From Streptomyces sp. RerS4 (lineage in GTDB: Bacteria; Actinomycetota; Actinomycetes; Streptomycetales; Streptomycetaceae): 64,000 nucleotides of DNA. The notes under the pieces were generated by a model, which saw only the letters and a list, made by a program, of their open reading frames with translations, ran no database searches and was not told where the DNA came from. Numbering within the stretch: position 1 is the first letter of the stretch; every line of letters starts with the position of its first letter. The DNA is taken from NCBI RefSeq assembly GCF_023515955.1, contig NZ_CP097322.1:496001-560000 (forward strand), given 5' to 3'. Both the position numbers and the translations under genes were made by a program. Below are positions 34,150 through 42,310 of the stretch, in pieces.

Positions 34150-36165
34150 TCAGCACGGGGGTCGGCGGTCGTCGGCGCGGGCGTGGGGGAGGCCCGCGGT
34201 GACGATCGCCGCCTGCGGTCGGGGCAAGGGGGTACCGTCCGGGTGGAGGGGGAGCGGTGGGTCGACGACCGTGCCGTGCTCCCCCGCCGCCTGGGCGGTG
34301 TCCCGTACCGCCACCCGGCCGAGGGGCGCGGGCGTGAGCACCTCGGTCTCGCGGACGTAGGCGATGAAGCTCTCGTAGTCCCGCTGGTGGCGGTACGGCT
34401 CCTCGAAGTCGGTCAACGCCGGGTATCCGTCGAGTCCGAGGAACGTATAGGAGAGGGCGGCGAGCCGGTAGCGGGCGGCCGGGTCGAGGGGGCGGCCGTC
34501 CACGAGGACGTCGGCGGGGGCGACGCGGTCTCCGACGGCTCCCTCGGGGTCATACGTGTAGCGGACGTTACGGGACACCGCGAGCGGTGCGTACCGCAGC
34601 GAGCCGTCGGGCTCGCGCGTCCACTGTTGTTCGAGTGCGTCGTGGAGTTGCCGGCCGCTCACCCAGGCCGTGACGACGGGATCCCCGAAGCCGACGGCCC
34701 GCCAGGCCCGGCCGAAGGACACCGCCCCGTCGGTCGCGGTGTCCCGGAGCAGGTCGCCGGCGAGGACCGCCTGGCCCATCCGGGGCGCCACCGGCACCAC
34801 CGCGAGGTGGGCGGGGACGTTGGGGTGGACGTTGGCGTCGTCGTCGGGGTCCGTGGGGCGGCTGCCCGCCCACAGCGCCCAGTCGGCGACGAGGTCGCCC
34901 ATGGTGCTCTCCCCGGCGGCGTTGCGGGTCCGCGTGTAGGAGCCGGTCTGCCGGCCGATGGGGGCGCGGTCGCGTGCGGTGGCCTGGCCGGCCCAGTAGT
35001 CGGTGACCTCTTTCAGCGCGGGGTCGGGGGCGATGTCGCGGGTGTTGGGGTGGTTGGTGGAGACGGTCAGCTCGCGGACGACCGCGCCGGTGGTCGGATC
35101 GAGGCGCAGGCTGATCTCGTTGACGACCTGGCCGTGGCAGCCGGCCTCCACGAAGGGGCGGGGACGGCCCTCGGGGTCGGGCAGCATCATGTTGAACCGG
35201 CGGTGCCAGTGCCCGGTGACGATCGCGTCGATCGCGGGTGAGACCCGCAGCGCGAGGTCGAACGCGGGCCCGGAGGGGTCGGTGCCGCTGTTGAAGTCGC
35301 CGCCCGCCACCGCGCCGTCGTGGAGGGAGAGCACGATGGCGTTCACGCCTTGGGACCGGAGCCGTTCGGCGCAGGCGTTGGCGGTCTCGACGGCGTCGAG
35401 GGTGGCCAGGCCCGGATGGTAGGAACCGGGGAAGCGTTCGGTGCCGATGGCGGTCAGGTGGATGAACCCGATCGGCAGGCGCCGTCCGTCGGGGGCGGTG
35501 ACCCACTCGGTGTGGTAGGGCGGCAGGACCGGTTGCCCGTCGGCGGTGCGCACCAGGTTGGCGCTGTAGTAGGGGAAATCGGATCCGTGGAAGGGGAGGC
35601 CGGTGGAGTCGGTGAAGGTGGCGTCACGACCGACGACCGGGAACGGCACGCCCTGCCCCATGTGGCGCAGCAGCATCGCGGGCGTCTTGTCGAACTCGTG
35701 GTTGCCGGCGGTCGCGAAGTCGAGGCCCATCCTGTTGAGTGCCTCGACCGTCGGCTCGTCGGCGAACGCCATCGCGTCGAACTCCCAGCCGGCGAAGGCG
35801 TCGCCCTGCGTGCAGAAGAGGCTGTTACGGCGCCCGTCGCGCAGCCGCTCCAGATGCGCGGCCAGGTACGCGACACCCCCGACGGTGTAGCGGACGCCGC
35901 CGTTGCCGGTGATGACGGAGTCGCCGCCGGGCGGCGCCTGGAGGTAGCCGTGCAGGTCGGTGATGCCGAGGAGTTGGACGTCGACGTACTCGTCGGCGTG
36001 CGCGGCGTCGCGGGCGGCGTCGGTGGCGTACGCGGGCACGCCGGTGGCGATGGTCGCCGCCCACGCTCCCGCGGCGGTGAGGAAGTCCCGCCTGCCGAGC
36101 TCGCGCCAACCACGGCTCCGCGAGGTGGGTTCGGTCCTGGTCCGGGCACGGTCGCTCCTGGTCAC
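34150..36165 (-). CDS. Tat-exported bifunctional metallophosphatase / 5'-nucleotidase
   Basis: A 671-aa exported nucleotidase of the UshA/CpdB type. The twin-arginine signal is GRRDFLTAAG. The metallophosphatase domain has GITDLHG (DxH), TQGDAF, AGNHEFD (GNHE) and VTGHWHRRF (GHxH). The C-terminal half is the 5'-nucleotidase C domain: GESTMGDLVADW, then VVTAWVSGRQLHDALE, and YTFLGLDGYPAL. It hydrolyses nucleotides outside the cell to recover phosphate or nucleosides. The GTG at 36165 is the furthest start and lacks a clear Shine-Dalgarno. It converges closely on the isochorismatase gene. Confidence 0.92.
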   Translation of the reverse strand: MTRSDRARTRTEPTSRSRGWRELGRRDFLTAAGAWAATIATGVPAYATDAARDAAHADEYVDVQLLGITDLHGYLQAPPGGDSVITGNGGVRYTVGGVAYLAAHLERLRDGRRNSLFCTQGDAFAGWEFDAMAFADEPTVEALNRMGLDFATAGNHEFDKTPAMLLRHMGQGVPFPVVGRDATFTDSTGLPFHGSDFPYYSANLVRTADGQPVLPPYHTEWVTAPDGRRLPIGFIHLTAIGTERFPGSYHPGLATLDAVETANACAERLRSQGVNAIVLSLHDGAVAGGDFNSGTDPSGPAFDLALRVSPAIDAIVTGHWHRRFNMMLPDPEGRPRPFVEAGCHGQVVNEISLRLDPTTGAVVRELTVSTNHPNTRDIAPDPALKEVTDYWAGQATARDRAPIGRQTGSYTRTRNAAGESTMGDLVADWALWAGSRPTDPDDDANVHPNVPAHLAVVPVAPRMGQAVLAGDLLRDTATDGAVSFGRAWRAVGFGDPVVTAWVSGRQLHDALEQQWTREPDGSLRYAPLAVSRNVRYTYDPEGAVGDRVAPADVLVDGRPLDPAARYRLAALSYTFLGLDGYPALTDFEEPYRHQRDYESFIAYVRETEVLTPAPLGRVAVRDTAQAAGEHGTVVDPPLPLHPDGTPLPRPQAAIVTAGLPHARADDRRPPC

Positions 36166-36278
36166 ATCGCACCATGGTTCCGGCCGGGACCGGTAGTGTC
36201 ACGGCGGCGTGCCGTGGGGGTGGGGCGAAGGTCCGGGTGTCAGTGTCAGGTGTCAGGTGCCATGTCAGGTGTCAGGGG

Positions 36279-37079
36279 TCAGCCCCAGGGGTTGAAGGGG
36301 ATTCCCGCGGGCTTCGCGCCGTTCAGGAGGTTCGGGAAGCGGTCGTCGGTGATCTTGATGGTGGCGGCGCCGAAGTCCGCGCCCATCAGACGGTCGCGCA
36401 GTCCCGTGTCGGGCCAGCCGCTCCAACCGACCAGCGGGGGGTAGCGCCAGTTGTTGTAGTGGTTCTCCGGCGGCTCGTCGTTGCCGTTGGCGAGCCGGAA
36501 GAAGTGCGTACTGGCGCCGTCCTTGTGGTAGACGATCTTGGGGTGCGAGCCGTCGAAGCGGACCTGAGCGCGGGGGTACGTCCTGACCGTGCTGTGCTGC
36601 GTGGTCGAGACGTGCTCGACGCGGTGGGACGCGATGTCCACCCAGGCGATGACGTGCTCGAAGTCGTGCCGGTGGCCGCCCAGTCCGCTGCCGTGCACGG
36701 CCTGGTCCTTCTCGAAGTAGCTCGCGTACACGATGGCGCACCAGCCGTTGTTGCACTTGGCGCGGGCGTACGTCTGGGAGTTGTCGAGGTCCGAGCGGTC
36801 ACGGCAGCTGCCGTTGATCGCTCCGCTGGTCTTGAGGCCGGGGGCGAGCGTCCCGTCCGGGCCTATGGCGGGGGTGGCGTAGCAGCCGTCGCCGTCGTAG
36901 TCGTAGGCGGGCGAGAAGCTCTGCTCCCAACCATCGGCGTTCTGGGGGAGGTTGTGGGGCGGGTCGGCGTGGGCCGTGGAGGCCGGGAGGAGTAGCGCCG
37001 CGGCGGTGGCGGCGGCCGTCACCAAAAGGCGGAGGCCGCGTCGTCCGCGCGGGTGGCGGGAGGGGGCGGGGTGGGGCAT
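36279..37079 (-). CDS. NPP1-family (necrosis-inducing protein-like) secreted protein
   Basis: A 266-aa secreted protein. Signal peptide: SRHPRGRRGLRLLVTAAATA and onward to STAHA. The NPP1 heptapeptide-like core is GHRHDFEHVIAWV (GHRHDWE in cytolytic members), preceded by AIVYASYFEKDQAVHGSG and followed by STHFFRL. Plant-associated NLPs lyse eudicot membranes using this region; here Phe replaces Trp, and streptomycete homologues are not known to be toxic. The start at 37079 has an AGG five bases upstream. The 5' end faces the RiPP precursor gene. Confidence 0.88.
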   Translation of the reverse strand: MPHPAPSRHPRGRRGLRLLVTAAATAAALLLPASTAHADPPHNLPQNADGWEQSFSPAYDYDGDGCYATPAIGPDGTLAPGLKTSGAINGSCRDRSDLDNSQTYARAKCNNGWCAIVYASYFEKDQAVHGSGLGGHRHDFEHVIAWVDIASHRVEHVSTTQHSTVRTYPRAQVRFDGSHPKIVYHKDGASTHFFRLANGNDEPPENHYNNWRYPPLVGWSGWPDTGLRDRLMGADFGAATIKITDDRFPNLLNGAKPAGIPFNPWG

Positions 37080-37449
37080 GGTCACCTGCTTCGGCTGCTT
37101 GGGAGGGGGCGGCGTGCGGCGTGCGGCCCGGTGCGGGGGCCGGCGGCGGCGTCGGGCGGGACCGAGGCTACGGGCAAGGGCCGTCCGATGGGCAGGGGTT
37201 GACGTCCGGTACCGGGGTCGTGGGGGACCGGGGTTGCGGTGGACCGGGGGGCGACGTACGGCTGGAGTTCTCTCCCGGCGACGGTTGTCACGTCGCCTTT
37301 CGGTCAATTTCCTTGAGTTGAGGTCGAGTTCCTCAGGAATGCCGCAATCCGTCCGCTGTGCTCCGAACCGCCTGCGGGCTACCGTCGCCCTGCTCGTCCG
37401 TACCACGGCAGCAGCCATCACACATCGTCCCACCACCTTGGGAGTTCAC
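37080..37449. other. Divergent control region of the RiPP locus
   Basis: 370 bp between the NPP1-like gene and the precursor peptide gene. The part nearest the precursor (37290-37440) is less GC-rich and should hold its promoter, but I see no consensus -35/-10 pair. No gene is supported here. Confidence 0.5.
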
Positions 37450-37644
37450 ATGGCGGATATCGACATGGGCACCACCTTCGACGCCCACGATCTGGACCTC
37501 GGCGGCATCACGGTCACCACGATGCGCGACACCGCCGGTGTCTCGGCCTTCGCGGCCAACACCTCCACCTCGGGCTGTGGCATCCCCACCGCCTGCACCT
37601 GGACCTGCAGTCAGATGCCGCAGGCCATGCCCGGCGTGGTCTGA
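37450..37644 (+). CDS. Thiopeptide-type RiPP precursor peptide (LazA-like leader)
   Basis: A 64-aa precursor. The leader, DAHDLDLGGITVTTMRDT, closely follows the lactazole precursor leader as I recall it (DLDLSELTVTSLRDT). The candidate core after about residue 34 is rich in Ser, Thr and Cys, with CGIPTACTWTCSQMPQ near the middle and a Pro/Met tail, so azoles and dehydroamino acids are likely products. The cleavage site is unknown. A GGGAG Shine-Dalgarno is present. A stem-loop separates it from the dehydratase gene. Neighbouring LanB, RRE/E1-like and YcaO genes support the call. Confidence 0.85.
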   Translation: MADIDMGTTFDAHDLDLGGITVTTMRDTAGVSAFAANTSTSGCGIPTACTWTCSQMPQAMPGVV

Positions 37645-37660
37645 GCAGGACCCCGTCGTC

Positions 37661-37702
37661 GTCCGTCCCGACGCCCGTACGCACGCGGTCGTCGGGACGG
37701 AC
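37661..37702 (+). terminator. Stem-loop between precursor and maturation genes
   Basis: GTCCGTCCCGACG at 37661-37673 pairs exactly with 37690-37702 across a 16-nt loop. It sits 17 bp after the precursor stop. Such attenuating hairpins allow much more precursor than enzyme to be made in RiPP operons. Confidence 0.65.
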
Positions 37703-37769
37703 CCGTTGCCCTGAGCAAGCCCGAGGCCGAGCCCGAGCCCCGAGCCCCCGCCGGAAAGGACCGGACGCC

Positions 37770-40466
37770 ATGACGCCCCCCGTGCCCGCCCCGTACGCCG
37801 TGCGCACCGCCCCGTACGCGCTGGTGCGCTCGACGGTGATCGGCCACCCCGCGCAGTCCCCCGACGCCGCCGTGTTCCGCGCCGGGCTGGACCGGCTGAC
37901 GGAACTGGAGGGCGCGCTGGCGGACCTGCGCCTGCGACTGACCGACGCCCTCTACGAGAGCCGGGGCGGCCACCCCGACGCCTTCCACCGGGACGTCGTA
38001 CTCCCCCTGCGCCGGGCCGTGCACAACGGGCGCGAGCCCCGTGCCGCGCTCCTGGACCGGCTCGGCGACCTGCCGGAGCGGGTGCCGCAGGTGCGTGAGT
38101 GGCTGCTGTTGCGGGACCGGATGGAGTCGGCGCGCGCCTGGGTCACCGAATCGGCGCCCGGGGCGCTGACGGCGGACCGGGAGGCGCTCGCCGTCCAGTG
38201 CCGCGAGCCCGCGTTCGCGCTCGCCGCTTCCTACACCAGCGCCGACCTGCTGGCCGCCGTCGAGCGTGTGGCAGCCGGGAGGGGCGGGCGTCGGGCGCGC
38301 AAGGAGGAGCCCGGGGTGCTGCGGCACGCGGTGCGTGCCGCCACGCGGACGAGCCCGCTGTCCTGGTTCACGGCGGTCGGCTGGGGTCCGCTGCCCATCG
38401 GGCCGCGCGTCGGCCGGGACACGACGGTGGCGGAGTGGGGGGAGGGCGACCTGCTGGGCGCCACCCACAACCTCGTCCGGGCCAACCGGACCCTGGTGAC
38501 CGCGCTGTGCGAGGCCCTGGTCGCCGATCCGCGCCGGCGGGCCCTGCTCCCCCACCGGATGACGAGCGCGGCCCGTACGGCCGACGGCCGGGCCACCTTC
38601 GCCCGCACGCGCACCGTCTCCGCGATCGGCCGCGTCGTCCTCGCGGACGAGGACGAGGTCGAAGTGGCCGCGAGCGGCCCGCTGGAGCGGGTGGCCGCAC
38701 TGTGCCGCATACCCGCCACGCCGGCCGAGTTGGCGGCCGGGCTGGCCCGGCCCGAGGACCGGGCGGCGGCCTCGGCGTACGTGGCGCAACTCGTGGACGC
38801 CGGGCTGCTGGTCCCCGTACCGCCCGTGGGCCCGCAGGATCCGGAGCCGTTGGCGCGACTGGCCGACTGGCTGCGTTCCATCGGCGAGAGGAACGACCTC
38901 GCGCTGGCCGGTCTGATCGATGAAGTGGCTGAGACGACAGGGAAGTTCGGCGCTGCCGATCCGGGTGGGCGGACGGGCCTGATGGCCCTGTTGCGCGCGC
39001 GGTGGGCGGCCCTGTTGGCGGCAGCGGGCCGGCCGCTGCCCGAGGGTACGCAGACGCCGATCGTCCTGTCGGAGGACGTGGTGGCCCGCGAACCGGTCGC
39101 CACGGAAGGCCTGTTGACCGGCGCTGATCACGACGCCTTGCACGAACTGAGCGCCTTGGCCGAGCTGTTCGATCTCGGGCACGTGCTGCGTCGCGCGTTG
39201 CGCGACCGGTTCGTGGCCCGTCACGGCGTCGGCGGCGTCTGCCACCCGATCTGGGACTTCGCGGGCGAGACCGTCGCCGCCCGGGAGGACACCGTACGCA
39301 CGGCCCTGCGCGGCGCGTCGGGCGAGGACATCGAAGGTGCCGCGCTGCCTTCGGGGGCCAACGAACTGGCGCTGCTACGCGCGGAGTTCGTCAGGCGAAT
39401 ACGCGAGCGGGCGCAACACCGGAAGGATCCCGACGCCGATGTGGTCCTGCCGTCCTGGCTGGTAGCCGACGTGGCCCGTGCGCTGCCCGATTGGACGAGG
39501 ACCCGCCCCCTGTCGTACGCGTATTTCCTGCAACGCGACGGCGGGCGGGGGATGTTGGCGCTGAACCACGTCTACGGCGGCTGGGGGCGGATCGGCAGCC
39601 GGTTCCTGGACCAGCTCGACCCCCGGGCCGCCGAGGCGACGGCGGGCGAGATCACTCGGGAAGTCGGACGGCACCGGCAACCCGGCTCCAGGCCCGTGCA
39701 GTTCCGTCTCGTACGCGGGTTCAACGCGAACCTCCAGCCGCTGTTCCTCCCGGACGAGATCACCTCGGACGAGGTCGGCCCGGCCGACGCCGCGCGGCCG
39801 GAGCACGGGGCGCCGATCGCGGAATCCGACGTGGAACTCTTCCACGACGTGGCGAGCGATCAGGTACGGCTCCGGTCGCGCGCCACCGGCGAGCTGCTGG
39901 ACGTCTTCTATCCGGGCCTGCTCGTGCCGGACCTGCTCACCACGCGCAGCACTCCGCTGATCCACGACCACCCGGAGGGCGTCGTCTCCTTCGCCGCGCT
40001 GGTGCCGCAGCTCGTCAGTCGGGTTCCGGGTGGCGAGCTGATCCGCACCCCCCGGCTGCGTCACCGCCACATCGTCCTGCGCCGGCGCCGTTGGAGGCTG
40101 GCGCCGGGCACGGTGGGCGCGCTGCGCGCCGCGCTGGCCGCCGACGGCGAGGTGCCGTTCGAGGCCGTGGCCCGCTGGCGGGCCCTGCTCGGCGTCCCCG
40201 ACCAGCTCTTCCTGCACCCCGTGGAGCCCGGCTCCGGGGAGGGCGCCGGCGGCGCCGCGGCGGCCCTGGATCGGTTGGCGCGGCCCAAACCGCAGTTCGT
40301 GGACCTCGGCAGCGCCCTGCACCTGCGGTGCCTCGACCGGTGGCTCTCCCGCTACCCGGAGGGCGTGGTGCTGGAGGAGGCGCTCCCGGCGCCGGGTGGG
40401 CGGACGCGGCCCGCGCGGGCGGTGGAGCTCGTGGTGGAGACCTACCGGGCGGGGAGCGGGTCGTGA
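37770..40466 (+). CDS. LanB-type glutamylating dehydratase (thiopeptide class)
   Basis: An 898-aa Lant_dehydr_N protein. Diagnostic segments include YALVRSTVIG, RTSPLSWFTAVGWG, RPLSYAYFLQRDGG and LALNHVYGGWGRIGSRFLDQ, and near the end RTPRLRHRHIVLRRRRW and KPQFVDLGSALHLRCL. In thiopeptide pathways this split enzyme uses glutamyl-tRNA to glutamylate Ser/Thr of the precursor. The elimination domain (SpaB_C) that completes dehydration is absent from this protein and no separate copy is found nearby. The gene overlaps the next by GTGA. It corresponds to LazB of the lactazole pathway in position and type. Confidence 0.9.
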   Translation: MTPPVPAPYAVRTAPYALVRSTVIGHPAQSPDAAVFRAGLDRLTELEGALADLRLRLTDALYESRGGHPDAFHRDVVLPLRRAVHNGREPRAALLDRLGDLPERVPQVREWLLLRDRMESARAWVTESAPGALTADREALAVQCREPAFALAASYTSADLLAAVERVAAGRGGRRARKEEPGVLRHAVRAATRTSPLSWFTAVGWGPLPIGPRVGRDTTVAEWGEGDLLGATHNLVRANRTLVTALCEALVADPRRRALLPHRMTSAARTADGRATFARTRTVSAIGRVVLADEDEVEVAASGPLERVAALCRIPATPAELAAGLARPEDRAAASAYVAQLVDAGLLVPVPPVGPQDPEPLARLADWLRSIGERNDLALAGLIDEVAETTGKFGAADPGGRTGLMALLRARWAALLAAAGRPLPEGTQTPIVLSEDVVAREPVATEGLLTGADHDALHELSALAELFDLGHVLRRALRDRFVARHGVGGVCHPIWDFAGETVAAREDTVRTALRGASGEDIEGAALPSGANELALLRAEFVRRIRERAQHRKDPDADVVLPSWLVADVARALPDWTRTRPLSYAYFLQRDGGRGMLALNHVYGGWGRIGSRFLDQLDPRAAEATAGEITREVGRHRQPGSRPVQFRLVRGFNANLQPLFLPDEITSDEVGPADAARPEHGAPIAESDVELFHDVASDQVRLRSRATGELLDVFYPGLLVPDLLTTRSTPLIHDHPEGVVSFAALVPQLVSRVPGGELIRTPRLRHRHIVLRRRRWRLAPGTVGALRAALAADGEVPFEAVARWRALLGVPDQLFLHPVEPGSGEGAGGAAAALDRLARPKPQFVDLGSALHLRCLDRWLSRYPEGVVLEEALPAPGGRTRPARAVELVVETYRAGSGS

Positions 40467-42310
40467 CCGACGTAGCGATGGGGAAGGCGCTCGACGCGCT
40501 GGACGGGTTGGACGGGTTGGACGGGTTGGACGGGTTGGGGCGATGGCGGCTCCGGCCCGGGGTCGTGGCCAGTGCGCTCGCCGGGGGTCTGCACCTGCGC
40601 GGGTGGACCACCAGCGTGACGCTGGAGGGCAGCCCGGCGCTCCCCGCGCTGTGGCGGATGGTGGAGGAGGCCCTGCTGACGGAGGGCGGGGCCGCGGCCC
40701 TGGCCGAGCGGGCCCCGTCCGGTACGCCGCTACGGGCCGCGCTGTGCACGCTGATCGGGCAGTTACACGTGCACCGGATGCTGGCCCCGGCCGAGCCCCT
40801 GCCCGGCGGGGGCCCGCTCGGCCGCTGGTTGTCGGCCGTCGCCGAGCACCCGGCCGAGGCGGCGGCCGCGCTGCGGTCCGCCCGGGTGGAGGTCGCCGGC
40901 GGCGGGGTGGACGACGCCCTGGCCGGAGCGGTGCTCCGCGCGCTCGCGCGCAGCGGGATCACCGCCGACCCCGTCCGGGCCACGGACGGGCCCGGGGGTC
41001 GGGTGTTGCTGCGTGCCCGACGGCCCGACGGCACCGCACTCGCGGTCGGAGCCGCCGTCCACCCCGACGGCGGCTTCGTCACCCCGGTGGGCACCCCGCC
41101 CGACGCCGAGGCGAACACGGCAGCACTGGCGGAGCGGCTCTGGGGTGCGGAGGGTGACGGGGCCGGCGCGTCCGGTCCGGCCGGCGCCTTGGGCGCGCTT
41201 GTCGCGGGCGGGGCCGTGCAACGGTTGGTGTGTGCCGTCGCGGGGCTGCCCGATCCCGGGGTCGCGGCCGGGGTCGCGGACGGGGACGGGGACGCGGGCC
41301 CGGAGCAGGTGCTACGGATTCCCTCGGCCCTCGTCGCCACCGCGAGTCCGCTCCGCGCGGACTACCGCCCCTGGCTCGGGGGGCCTGCCGGGGACCCGGA
41401 GCCGGCGGCGGCCCCGGCCACCCTGGCCGAGGCCCTGACCGGGGCCGCCGCGCTGGGCGACGCACGGCTCGGGGTGGTGGAGCCCGCCCTGCCGGGCGCT
41501 TTGCCGCAACTGCCGGTGGCGCTGGTCGGCTGCGCGGTGCCGGGCGGCGGGTGGCTGACGGCGGCGGTGCACGGGCCGACCTGGCCCGGCTCGACGCGGC
41601 GTGTCGCGCGGCGGAGCTGCGGCTGTCGGGGAAGGGTTCCCGGGACGGGGTCGGGGTGGTCGTCGGAGCGGGGCCGGGTCACGCGCGGGGCCGGGCCCTG
41701 CGGCGCGGCGCGCTGCGGCTGCCCGAGCCGGAGGCGGGGCCGCGCCCTTCGACCCGTACACGGCCGGGCACGCGCAGGCCCGCCACTGGTGGAGCGTGCT
41801 GACCCGGCGGCTGGGCGTACGGGCCGAGCTGCGGGTGACCCGCCTCGACGCGGCGGCGCGGCGCACCGGGCCGAGGTGCACGAGGGCGCGGGGGCCGCGG
41901 GGGTCGCGGGCGTCAAGGGGGTCGCGGGGCGGCTGCTCGGGCGGGCGGTGGAGGCCACGGCCGGGGACGCCGTCGCCTTCGCGACGCTGGCCGCGTTGGT
42001 CCGCGTACAGGCCGAAACGGATGCGCGAACGACCTCCTTCGGGGGCGAGTTGTGTGCGCTCGGCGTGGCGGGTGTGCCACCGGCACCGTGGGAGGACGAG
42101 CGGTGGGCGGCCGGCTGGTGGGCCGGGGTCGCCGCACGCGAGCCGGGACTGCACACCACGCTCCTGCGGCTGACCGCTCTGCGCACCGCTCCCCTGTCGC
42201 CCACCGGACCGGCGGCCGTGTCCACCGTCACCGCGCTCGGCCGCTGCGGATTCACCGTCCTGACCACGAGCGAGACCGACCACACCGACAGCGGAAGGAC
42301 GTCACCGTGA
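40463..42310 (+). pseudogene. RRE/E1-like (ocin-ThiF) cyclodehydratase partner, three frameshifts
   Basis: Reads as one ~616-aa protein if three single-base losses are restored, at G-runs 41573-41575, 41736-41739 and 41868-41870. Frame shifts there go 2 to 1 to 0 and back to 2. The N-terminus (WRLRPGVVASALAGGLHLRG) looks like a RiPP recognition element and the whole resembles the ocin-ThiF partners of YcaO enzymes, such as LazD. The middle contains ADLARLDAACRAAELRLSG and DPYTAGHAQARHWWSVLTRR in the alternative frames. Codon 40763-40765 is TTA. All three losses are in GGGCC contexts, so an assembly error is as likely as true decay. The GTG overlaps the LanB stop. Confidence 0.75.

Noticed and set aside
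36236..36280. Short repeats of GTGTCAG
   Set aside because: Simple-sequence slippage right after the NPP1-like gene; no symmetry or spacing that suggests a binding array.
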